DNA from: Odontesthes bonariensis
Taxonomy: Eukaryota; Chordata; Actinopteri; Atheriniformes; Atherinopsidae
DNA: 64,000 nt
Reading direction: 5' to 3'
Assembly: GCF_027942865.1 (NCBI RefSeq)
Contig: NC_134509.1
Coordinates: 12,240,017 to 12,304,016, forward strand
Under the pieces are notes generated by a model. It was given only the letters and a program-made list of their open reading frames with translations. It was not told where the DNA came from and searched no databases. How positions within the stretch are numbered: the first letter of the stretch is position 1; every line of letters begins with the position of its first letter. The position numbers and the translations under genes are program-made. This document shows, piece by piece, positions 53,658 through 64,000 of this stretch.

Positions 53658-56600
53658 GACTAAAAAAATGCAGGAAAGTATCAGTCAACACACTTACCGG
53701 TTATGACACACAGACTCTGTTGTAATTGGTGTGTTTCCCTTTATTGTGACAGTTTTACTTGTATTGATGCTCGGCAACACGAGAATTGCTGTTGCTGTGT
53801 CCACATAACGTATGATAAGATATTGTTTGTCCCTTCTTGAATAAACCATCTGTGAGGAAAAATGCTTGAATCTCTTGCAGCTGTTTGTTTGCCTTCGTGC
53901 TCACCGTTAACATTTGTGACTGTGCTCGTGAAAGCAAAGAGCCAATTTCTTATTAGATGGGTTTGAAGTATTTTAAAAAGAAACACCTTTGGATCAACCT
54001 GCTGGCTGCTGTGAGCCGTAGTGAGTGGAAAGGGGTGTCTCATGCGTCTGTGTTTCTGTTTGAGAGAGGGCGTGTTTCTGCTATTCATAGTTGTGAGAAC
54101 TTCAGAGGACTATTAGAGGTCAGTATGAGTCCTTCTAATAGCTACTGCAGCAGCGCCGGGACTTTCAGATAACTGCACGTCTCCACTTTGGACACAATCC
54201 CCAACTTTCTTCATTTACACGCTGCAGGACTGTGAGTACAGACATGAATTATTATTCGGTTTGTCGCTAATCTGAGCTGAACTTTCGGAATGTGTTTTTG
54301 AGCAGAATTTGAAATTGATGTGGACATGACTTGGAGTTGGTGTGATCATTTATTCCCCCCCTACGTTGAGTAATGGTAACACCTGTAAGTCTAAACCATT
54401 TGTGGGATTTAATGCGGAGTCATTTTTTTTTTTCTTCCCTGAAGGACAAACATGACTGCTGAATATATTTAATGGACTGTACTGGTACTTTGCGGTTCAG
54501 ATATTGAAGTTAGATTTAGAAAAATCTCCTTTCGGCACAGACTGCTTGTTGAATTCTACGTTTATTTGGCATCGTTTCTATACCATTTTGTCCCAGTTGG
54601 CATTAGTCCCATTTGTCATGGGCATGGTGGTAATAATAGAAGTAGGTGAGAAGTCAATTGTTACCTCTGTGAAGGCTGTTCACTTCATTTACCTCCAATC
54701 CAGAGGTCAGATGGTTTGACCTGAATGCCCTGATAAGCTGAAAAGGAATGTGAAGCTAATAGAGACCAACATAAACTGGATGAGGACTATGCTATTAAAT
54801 GATGTGAGCCTATTTTAAGACTTTAGCATTTAAAAATGGTTGCAAATTAGCCTTCTCAGAGAGTTTAAATTGATCTTCCCTGCCGTAGGCTCAACTCGTT
54901 TCCATTTCTTGTGGAGTTAATATTCTCAGCAGCTGCTCTAATTCTGGCGTATCTGACGTTGATATTAAAATTTTAGCAGGGCTGAACGATATCTCCAGGA
55001 CACCAGCCCAGTGAGGTCATCTCTAAAATATTCTGAGCAGAAAGCTTTTCTTCCCTACAGAAACAAGTGGTTCAATGTCTGTGGCTGTGTCTGTATGACT
55101 TCATTGAGGCTTGTGATTAGAAAATGTGTGCGGAGTCATATTTCCTTTCTGTGTCTTTGTTTCCAAGTGCACAGCTGTTGAATAGGATAGCACATCTTCC
55201 TGTCTGTCCGCAACAAAAGAGCTGGAAAGGAAAACTGCACACTTGCAAAGACGGATCTTTTGACAACACATTTCTCAACCATTTGACCTGATATTAGTGG
55301 GGCCAATTAAAATGTATTAGTTTTTTTTTGTTTTTTTCACAGAAAGCATGTTGAGCAGCCACTAAAAGTTTTCTTAAGTCACTCATTTCTTTATGTCCTT
55401 TCAAATACATTAATGTTGTTTTGAAGAATTTGACACTTCACTAACATTTACAATCAGTTTCTCCTGAAAATGAATTAAAAAGACAAAATTAGATTACTTT
55501 AAAGGGGAAACTGGTTAATAAGCTGTATTAACATTAAGAAAAATAAAAGGTTCCCATCAAACGGCACGCCAAGTGCTATTTGCCTCCACATCTCTACATA
55601 TTTCCTGTGAAGCCTCTGGAAAAGCCTTCTCTACTCTTATTGGTCAGCTCCTGTGGCCTGATTAGACACCCACCCACTGTTCTGCTTCAGCTTTGTTGAA
55701 ATTCAATGTTTCTGATGAATCATTGACTTCGCAAATATGGAATTCACCTGGGAATGCAGGGCTGGACATCGAGATTTTCAAATTAATTTTCTAAGACATT
55801 ACAAACCCTAAAATGCCACTAAGAGTACCTACAAACCTACTTCACTGTGTCATTAACAGGCCATGTGGTGCCATGTTGGTGTTTATAGAGGAATTTGGTT
55901 TCAAGTGGACGGCAATACAGCAGCAAACGACCACTTGCTAAGTGAAGCAGGTCATCGATGTTCTTACCAGAGCGAGCAGCCTCTCTGAGGAGTTTTCAGT
56001 GTCCAGGCTGTGGCTGCCTGTCTGTGCAGGGGGGTTTCAGAGCGGGCAAAGTTCTAGCTTGTCCTGCCGCTGAATAATGTCTTTGTTTTAACAAAAAAAA
56101 AAAAAAAAGAGGTCAGTTTTCTTACTTCTACATGTAGTGGTTTTCCAGGGCCACTTAAAAATAAGTCAAAGTCAATTCTCGGGGGTATTTGAAACATGTT
56201 TTTAGCTTTTCCACAATTTCTGTATTCATCTGTCTGATATTTTCACATCATAACTTATTGTTACGTATTAGATATTGTAAATTGTATATTTGTCAGAACT
56301 TGAATCCAAATAACTGAAGGCAGCAGTTGCGAAGTGGTCGATCATGACCGCATTAAAGGGCTGATTCACGGTGGATTTATCCCATAAGCTTTATTTTTCT
56401 TTTAAACCGTGTTTTTGTTGCATCAACATGCATTGAGTTTATTTTCATGTCATTCATAAACAACTGTAGCTTTTGCCAAAATGCCATAAACGTGGTGGAT
56501 GCATCAATTAGCAAAATTTAGTGTAAAGCTGGCAATTGACAAATATGTGGAGGTCAGTTGCTAGAGTAGCCGTCCACCCTCTACTATGTCAAAGTGCCCT

Positions 56601-56726
56601 CTGGGAAAACAAAACCCCCATTATGCTTATTGGTGTGTGTGACCATACGCATGATGGAGGAAAAAGGGGCTGCATATATAGGGTGCCTATACATTAAATG
56701 AGAGGCAGCGTGACAGTGAGAAATGT
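53658..56726. other. intergenic, nothing recognised
   Basis: No gene recognised. Short ORFs have no homology. An A-run lies near 56092-56108. Confidence 0.4.
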
Positions 56727-57180
56727 GCTTTAAAACAATTCTATGTAACATTTCTACCTTAAAATAACAGCTTGAAAAAAAATGTGCGGCTAGAATGAGT
56801 TTTAATATTACGATTGGCCTGTCTCCTATGCCCTTCGGGGGTCTGAGTTGGAATAACTGCGCTATGTAACGTTGCTGGACCGGCCCGGGAGCTGAGCGGA
56901 AGTACTTTGACTTGCTTTCTGGCACACCTACCGCAAAAACAAATAGACCCCTCTCACGCTCCCAGGAATAAGGCTAAGCTAGCGCAACATTGTCAGTACG
57001 ATCATCATGGCAGAGGCACCGAAGAAACAGAAGAAGACGTTGACTGATGAAGCAAGGAAGAGAAAGAGAGAGGCCGACAAAGCAAGAGACCGGACTAGAG
57101 TTGCTCTCAGAACAGCCTGTAGGGGGAGCTCCATAATGGGCTTTTTGAGAAGTTACATTGTATTGCTTTAAAGTGTTGGT
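56727..57180 (+). mobile_element. possible deleted DNA transposon with a short basic ORF
   Basis: Imperfect inverted ends (AACAATTCTATGTAAC near 56735-56750; GTTACATTGTATTGCTT near 57154-57170) enclose a GC-rich interior. The interior includes the start of a Lys/Arg-rich ORF of a style common in fish transposon-linked proteins. No target duplication was established. Confidence 0.4.
57007..57171 (+). pseudogene. short basic ORF, transposon protein N-terminus
   Basis: A 54-codon frame: MAEAPKKQKKTLTDEARKRK, READKARDRTRVALR, then a short tail that reads into the inverted terminal sequence and stops. The KRKREADKARDRTRV block is reminiscent of N-termini seen in many uncharacterised teleost transposon-encoded proteins. 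The downstream part of such a protein is absent. Likely a relic; function, if any, unknown. Confidence 0.35.
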
Positions 57181-57544
57181 GAACCGCGATAAGTTAAGAG
57201 GCGCCATATAGGATGTTTTGGCGTCGTAAAGGTTGTGCTGTTAAATTTAAGAGAAAGATTGCTTTCTTTCAAATTGCACAATTTGGTTTCTGCCAAAAGG
57301 AGGATTAGATCCCCTGTTTCCAATCGTTCTCGTTAATTTTAGTTTATTAATTTTGGTCTTTATCGAAAGGGTTGACTGTTAATAATAATCCCCTGAAAAC
57401 GGGGAACTCCTCTTCGGCCAAGGCAGAAACCCAATTATTTATTTTTTTTAATGCAATTCAGATTGTGCAGAAAAATGTAGGAGGTTCTTCTTTTGTTCAT
57501 GCTCCACCTCTATTATTTAAAGGTAAATGACGGGATTACAGGAC

Positions 57545-58115
57545 TATTCAAAAGTCTTTATTTCTTTACATATTGCCAACAATATGGGAAATGGGTGCTG
57601 CGATTTAGTGAAGTAGAATACAGTATATAAGTAAAAAGTGTTTTTGAGTTTTTACAATTCTAACAAACTTGAAAGTCAATCTTTGGTATGAGCACCTTTT
57701 ATTCTTCAACACTCCCTGAACCCTCTTAGACAAGTGTTCTGCCATTTCTTTAAGGAGTCTTCAGGAATAGTTCTCCAGGCTCCTTGAAAGGATATTCCAA
57801 AGCTCCTCTTTGGATGTTGGCTGCCTTCTGTTTCATTCTCTGTGGAGATGATCCCACACTGCTTTAATGATTGTGGTCCAGGCTCATCACTCCAAAAGAC
57901 CCGTTGCCACTGGTTTTTGAGTAAGAATGGCTTCTTGACAGCCACCCATCCACGGAGACCATTTCTGATGAGGCTTCAGTGAGCAGTAGATGGATCAACC
58001 GAAGGGTCAGATGTATCTCTCGGATCCTGTGTCACATCTCACATCTGTCTTTTTCTTCTTTTTTTTTCCCTTAAGGACGTCACTTTCAAATACTATTCCG
58101 CTGCTGTTGATGTAG
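57545..58115 (-). mobile_element. Tc1-like transposon remnant
   Basis: The minus strand preserves pieces of a Tc1-family transposase: DPSTAH then SLIRNGLRGWVAVKKPFL, NQWQRVFWSDEPG, and a C-terminal piece with WRTIPEDSLKKW in one frame. The frames are shifted, and the central catalytic region is largely deleted between WSDE and the C-terminal part. A stretch at 58340-58400 resembles the same C-terminal DNA in the opposite orientation. It is inactive. Confidence 0.7.
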
Positions 58116-58627
58116 AAAAAGAAATAAATAAATAATATATATATATAAATAGAGCTGTATGGCATTTTTTTGTAGATGCAACTAAAGAAATGGGATGTCT
58201 CTGCCACAGGCTGCTGGTAACGACGTGCTTACAGGCACAATATTTTTGCTAAGTTGCATGTTATTTGTTGGCACAACACTGGTTCACCCCTCTGTAATTG
58301 GTCGGGTACAAGGTCTGGAATAAAAAAATCAACAATTAAAAGGAGCCGATGTTCAAAGAAAAACTTTGAAAGACCTTCAGAAAGCCTGGAGAACTATTGC
58401 TCTAGACCACTAGATTACGGGAGAGTTTGGCTCCTTGGAAGCAAAATATTAAGAAATGAGGGTTGGCTCAAGACTTATGTCAGAGGTGTTGGGGCTCTTT
58501 TTTTTTAACACAAATCTCTGAGAGCAAATGAAACTGAATCACACACGAAGGAGTCAAGGGATCAGACAAAGTGTCCTAATTGTACGTTGTTTTCTCCGTT
58601 TCTCGGCGGGATCAGTGCAGAACAGAC

Positions 58628-61600
58628 ATGCAGGCTCAGGAAGTCCTGAGACAGCTGCGGATTCCCGAGCTGGATGAGGTTCGGCAATATGTCCGAGGCT
58701 TTCCCACAAATGCGCTCATGGGTATGGGTGCCTTCGCTGCCATCACTACGTACTGGTTTGCCACCCGACCAAAAGCCCTCAAACCGCCGTGTGATCTTGG
58801 AATGCAGTCGTTGGAAATGCCAGTAAGTTGGGTCTTTTCTTCTCCAATATTACTGGGTCCACCTGAGTTCTGGTTTTCTTTCTGCCCTCGGTTACAGTAG
58901 TGGGAAATGCTCTGAAATAACCGTCCACTGCAGCATGCCCAAAGTACAAGTACAAAAGAAAACTTACCAGCTGGCCTCCTTCTGCTGGAATGTTTGTTGG
59001 ATCATATCACGGAAATAAATCACAGCTGATGTTGGTACAGTTTCTCAAATTGCAAGCTATGGCATCCTTATTCCAGCCAACATTTGCAGTAGTGAAAAGT
59101 TTATCTCACACCTAAAGATGGCAAGTGAAGGGGGCTTTGTCGATATTTGTGGGCACACAAATGCGTTTGTGTAGAAGTCAGGCGGTCATTACCTTGTGGA
59201 TCTTACTTTCTTTGCAGGGTGGAGAAAATGCCAGAAGATCAGTGCTGAACAGCAGCGACGAGCACATGACGCACTACTACAACGATGCACGCACAATATA
59301 CGAGGTGTTCCAACGAGGACTCAGAGTATCAAGTGAGTGCATTATTTGTATCAGCTGAACAGGAAGCGACTTGAAGGCAGTGAAAAGAGAGAAAAATTGA
59401 GTTTGATTTTCCTTTGCCAGATAATGGACCTTGTCTCGGATCGAGGAAACCAAACCAACCGTATGAGTGGCAGTCTTATAGAGAGGTGAGGTGTGAAAGA
59501 TGGTGAGGGAAGGCACGTTAACACGTAAGGCCACAATCCATTCTTTTCCCTGAAATTTAAAAAATGATGCGTTGTGTCTGCACAGGTGGTAGACAGAGCA
59601 GAGAACATTGGATCCGCCCTCCTTCATAGAGGACAGTCTCACACAGGAGACAAATATGTTGGCATCTTTTCCCAGAACAGGCCAGAGGTAACTCAAATGT
59701 TATCACCCTTTGCACTTTCATTATTGTTTTTTACCCTTTGCAGTCAACTATCTAGTCAGGTGTGTTAACATTTCTATAGTATTTACATCCTTTGTTGCTT
59801 TGCTGCGCTGCTTGCTTGGTGATGCCCCTTGTTCCCTTCCTTGCTGGTGAAGGCAGCCCCCCAAAAAGCATTTGGTAATTCCCCACACATGGAAGAGCAT
59901 ACTCTAGTCAGATTAAACTAAATCTGAATTTTTTTTGGGGACATAAAGGAAAATTAGTGGCCCAAATTTATCATCCCAAGAACACCTCCCCACCAGCGAA
60001 GCATGGTGTAGGCAGCATCATGCTGCGTGGATGTTTGCCATCAGCAATGGCCTGGGAAGTTAATTCTAAAATGAAGGACTAAATAAGTCAAATTCTTGAG
60101 GAGAACTTGTTTCAGTCTTCCAGAGAATTGAGACTGGGATGGAGGTTTACATTTCAGCATGACAAGGACCCTAAGAATACTGTTAAAGCGACACCCGAGT
60201 GGTTTAAAGGGAATGGAAGCTTTTAACCTTTTTTATTTTTCACTGCAAACATTTTGACATGAAACATTGACATGATTGAGGATCAATAGCAAATTACTGT
60301 ACAGCAGCAGAACCCATCCAGCTTGAAGGACCTGCAGTGGTTTAGATTAATAGTTAGATGTGCCAAATTTATAGACATACCCTAACAGAGTATTATTATT
60401 TATTTATTCTATATTTTTTGTCGTTTGTTTTGTCTTTTTTTTAATTGTTTCACAATTTGAAATGCTTTGCACCTTCAGAGCTGTATTCAAGTGCTGGTGG
60501 AAATTTCTGTGGAAAACATTGTTTTTTGTGTGTTTGAATTGTTTGTCAATCTTTTTATTATTATTTTAGTATGATAATGTAATGCAAAGTTGTGACCTTT
60601 TTAAAGCTTTTCTCTCCATACAGTGTGTCTTCCACTTTCTCTCATGTCTACACCATCAGCATTCTTAAGTGCATTGTTTGTTTGTTGTTTTTTTAATTTT
60701 TTTTTATGGAATTTGAATTCATAATGTTGGCCTATTTTCTGTGTAGTGGACCATTTCAGAGCTGGCCTGTTACACATACTCCTTGGTGGCTGTCCCACTT
60801 TATGACACACTCGGCACAGAGGCTATTGGCTACATTATTGAAAAAGGTATTAAAAAAAAACAAAAAAAAACAACCTCATCAATCACCATCATCACTAACT
60901 ACACCTCACCTGCAGACAGAAGCTGCGGATCTCAGACACGGATATTAAAAAGAGGAGTCGTTAATTCGATGTCGTCTCTCTTTCAGCTGCCATGTCCACC
61001 GTGATCTGCGACGTGCCTGAAAAGGCTCAGATGATTCTGGACTGCGTAGCTGGACAAGGGAAAACAGTAAAGACGATCATTCTCATGGAGGCTTTTGACA
61101 GTGATCTGCTGACCCGGGGAAAGGAGAGTGGCATTGAGATTCTGAGTTTAAAGGATGTTGAGGTAAGAGTGACGAGCTGCCTGAATCCTTATTGATCTTT
61201 GTCTTTGAGCGGATCATCAGTCCTGCAACATTTTCCGTGTAATACTACAACATGTATCCTCCGAGTACATTTGCAAATCTAGTACTTATTTGCATTGCTG
61301 TAACTCATGTTCAGGCTGTGTAAATAGGGCCCTGATGTGCAGTCTGTTCAATTTTCCTACAGACATGGTCAAACTTTTTGGTTTTGTTTTGTTTTGTTTT
61401 CAGGCTTTGGGTAAAGCTAACCATCAGAAACCAGTGGTGAGTAGCAAGAGCAGGTCAGCTCAGGCGAGCAGAACCTCACATGACGTGTTGACTATGTGGA
61501 GAAAAAAAATGGCTCCTAATTCTTCAGAATGTACTGCAATGACAGTCTTTGTTTCAACATGGATCATTTTCTGAGTTCATCGAAGGGAAAGATTGGCTTT

Positions 61601-63932
61601 TGCATGGTAGCAAAAGGATGCCCATACATGCGTTAAACTCAAAATTAATTCATGATATGAATTAGTGTAACTTCTGCTCTGATTACAGCCTCCAAAACCA
61701 GACGACCTCGCGATTGTCTGCTTCACATCTGGAACTACCGGTAACTAAAGAGCCGATCAGTTTAACACTTGGGAAACGTCTTTTGCTTCCACATCATGTC
61801 TGATCCTCCTTGTCCTCCCTCAGGAAACCCTAAAGGTGCAATGCTTACTCATGGAAATATCATCTCTAACACCGCAGCTTTCATTAAAATAACTGAGGTA
61901 AACAAACACACCTGTGAGACTGTGACTTTAATTTTCGAGGGAAGAGAGTTCAGAAATGCATTCAATTCAAATGTGCTCCTGTGGTAACAAGCTCTACAAA
62001 CTCCCTGGTTTCCTTGCTGCTGATTGGTCAGACTTGGTCAGCAGCCCGAGAGAGAGAAACGGAAAAAGGACTTTTCACTCCTCGACATGTGTGTAGTCAA
62101 TCAGTAAAGAAATCAGTCAATTCACGTCTGTTACTTCCAGTTGATATTGATCCCTAAAGACGATATCAGCAAAGGTTTAGTCAAATTAAACCGTATTTTT
62201 CTGGACACCAAACGCGCACCTCTGCACGCCGGAGATTTTTTTGAGGGAATACAATGTAAACACTGAACTATGTGATGTACTGTGTTCTCCTCCCTGTTCG
62301 GTGTTGTTCAGGGCATACTGAAACCCACCAGCAAAGACGCACTCATCTCCTTCCTCCCTCTGGCACATATGTTTGAGAGGGTGGTGGAGGTACAGTACCT
62401 GAGTGCTTGACTTGCATACGTGCATGTGTTTTTGTTTTGTGTGTCCTTTGCAGGTACACAGCATGCTGAACCTCCATGATATTCATGTATCCTATCTCCC
62501 CCTAGCTCACATGTTTGAGAGGGTTGTGCAGGTATGTTGTGGGCTTACTTACCTTCAAATGTGTAGTGCAATGGATTCATTTTGTTTTCCCAGAGACGGA
62601 TTACAGTTGGAATTGCTGTAAGAAAACCTGTGTTCAGTTTCTTATACCTTTCTTCGATTACTTACGTTAACATTTAAAGTGTGTTCGATGTACAGCACTA
62701 ACTTCACATTGTTTGGTTGAAACACTTTGGCTGCATGTCTCCAAACTTTTGCCGAGCAAGATTGTAACTGACGCCTTCAAAATCAAAGTATGTCTGAACT
62801 GAATAAAGGAAAATTTAAATTTTATATTTTAAAATTATATATTTTTTAATACCGATGGAAATATATTATTCTGTAAATTGAAATGAATTTATACATATAT
62901 TTTTTTAAATTAATAACTTATGCATTTGTTCAGTGTCTAATCCTTCCCGACCACATGCTGCCATACAGGGGTGAGAAGCTGTGTGTGTGGCTAAATGACA
63001 TTGCAAAGTTTAGATCTGCAGACAGCAAGAGGTTTGAATAACAAACAATGGGCATGTGGTGTGTCACAGCGAACAGCAGCTGAAATGCCCCATTTTCATT
63101 TGCTGTTGTTGGAATACGCAAGCTTTATTTATTTTTCTTTCTTTTCCTTTAGGGTGTAATCCTCATCCACGGGGCGCGAATAGGCTACTTCCAAGGGGAC
63201 ATTCGACTCCTGATGGACGATCTGAAAATGCTGCAGCCAACAGTCTTTCCCGTCGTCCCTCGTCTCCTCAACCGCATGTTTGACAAAGTTGGTCAATGTG
63301 TTTGTTTTATCAGTTACTCTAATTACTTTTCTTTCACCGTATGTACAGGCTCTCTGGTGTGCAGCCTTTTTTTTTTTTTTTTTTTTGACTTGTTGTCTGT
63401 TAGTGTTTGTAGTTATTCTAATTTGATCTCATTCCTCTGCAGGTCTTTAGTCAGGCCAACACACCACTGAAAAGATGGCTCCTGGATTTTGCCTTCAGAA
63501 GAAAAGAGTCTGAGCTTAAAAACGGAGTGGTCAGAAAGGACAGCATGTGGGACAAACTCATCTTCAAAAAAGTACAGGTAAAGGGACCATGTTTTTGTTT
63601 AACTTTACTTTAAAGTAAGGTGGTTGTACTGCTTAGATATAGTCAGTTCTGAATGAGATAATGTCCTCTGTTAGACGGCACGCGGTGAGATTAGATGGTA
63701 GATAAACAGGTTAAGATTTGACCAGAACTTCAAAATCTTTTAGAAAGTCCACCTTAAGTTTTGTGCTTTGCAAGAAAATTGCAGCCAGTTTTAGTGCAAC
63801 ATTTGAACTTCAGTGTGTGTGTTTTGCTCTTTGCAGGCGAGTCTGGGCGGTCGTGTGAGGCTTATGATCACAGGGGCAGCCCCCGTGTCCCCAACAATCC
63901 TCACTTTCCTTCGAGCTGCTCTCGGCTGTCAG
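58628..63932 (+). CDS. acsl1: Long-chain-fatty-acid--CoA ligase 1 (5' part, cut by window end)
   Basis: Activates long-chain fatty acids to acyl-CoA with ATP, on the ER and outer mitochondrial membrane. Coding exons: 58628-58822, 59218-59332, 59421-59485, 59586-59687, 60747-60846, 60987-61162, 61404-61436, 61689-61740, 61824-61897, then 62312-62389 or 62454-62531, 63153-63287, 63443-63577 and 63837-63932. All phases agree; 452 codons with one gate exon, against about 698 aa for the whole protein. The N-terminus [20 protein letters not shown] and membrane anchor (about 28-46, [18 protein letters not shown]) match ACSL1 rather than ACSL5/6. The AMP-binding motif TSGTTGNPKG is at 275-284. The gate exon gives [25 protein letters not shown] and [13 protein letters not shown] follow. 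The start is the ATG after acceptor TGCAG (58620). The donor at 63288 (AAA|GTTGGT) is weak. Which teleost paralogue (a or b) is not determined. Confidence 0.95.
59960..60210 (+). mobile_element. Tc1-like transposon remnant in an acsl1 intron
   Basis: The DNA 'gcatggtgtaggcagcatca' and 'agcatgacaaggaccctaag' matches the central part of Tc1-family transposase genes (the KHGGGSxMxWG and QxDNDPKH regions), with frameshifts and stops. It lies in the 1-kb intron between acsl1 exons 4 and 5. Confidence 0.65.
62312..62389 (+). CDS. acsl1: acsl1 alternative gate exon, F-type
   Basis: A 26-codon, phase-0 exon ([10 protein letters not shown] then [16 protein letters not shown]) between TTCAG and GTACAG. 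It carries phenylalanine at the gate position (residue 318 of the predicted protein). It is one of two interchangeable 78-nt exons. Confidence 0.88.
62454..62531 (+). CDS. acsl1: acsl1 alternative gate exon, Y-type
   Basis: A second 26-codon, phase-0 exon ([10 protein letters not shown] then [16 protein letters not shown]) between TTTGCAG and GTATGT. It carries tyrosine at the gate position. Only 64 nt separate it from the F-type exon. Inclusion of one or the other leaves the frame unchanged. Confidence 0.88.
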
Positions 63933-64000
63933 GTGAGTTGCTTTCACGCCCATCTCACAGGCTGAAGGCAGATTTCTTTTGTTTTTTTGTTTAACAATAA

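Overview
This is a vertebrate nuclear window, almost certainly from a teleost fish. The genes are intron-split with GT-AG junctions. The repeats are fish-type: CR1/L2-like LINE tails, hAT, Tc1 and pogo/Tigger remnants, and many microsatellites. The gene order CFAP97 - SLC25A4 - HELT - ACSL1 is the block known from human 4q35. The species cannot be named from the sequence alone.

Layout. 1-1.2 kb: LINE 3' tails. 1.9-8.5 kb, plus strand: cfap97, a cilia protein gene, with a non-coding first exon, an RFX-type X-box upstream and five exons (four coding junctions resolved, 475 aa). 9.25-11.4 kb, minus strand, tail-to-tail with cfap97: slc25a4, the mitochondrial ADP/ATP carrier (four exons, 298 aa). 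11.4-36.5 kb: about 25 kb without a recognisable gene, holding microsatellites, a truncated LINE and one unexplained promoter-like stretch with a short ORF at 13.85-14.1 kb. 36.5-38.3 kb, minus strand: helt, a bHLH-Orange repressor gene (four exons, 234 aa, one GC-AG intron). 38.3-58.6 kb: about 20 kb without a recognisable gene, with a CpG-rich CCAAT-box stretch at 45.6-46.1 kb that could be an upstream acsl1 promoter, and several DNA transposons (two hAT, one pogo/Tigger, one CACTA-like host element carrying a nested hAT). 58.6-64 kb, plus strand: the 5' part of acsl1. Thirteen coding positions (452 codons) are present, with two alternative versions of the fatty-acid gate exon. The gene runs off the right edge.

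The four genes are neighbours by ancestry rather than an operon. slc25a4 and acsl1 both serve mitochondrial energy metabolism, cfap97 acts at cilia and helt in neuronal fate. The two large empty intervals on either side of helt are where distal regulatory elements of a developmental gene would be expected, but none can be proven from one sequence. No tRNA, rRNA, CRISPR or viral gene was recognised.
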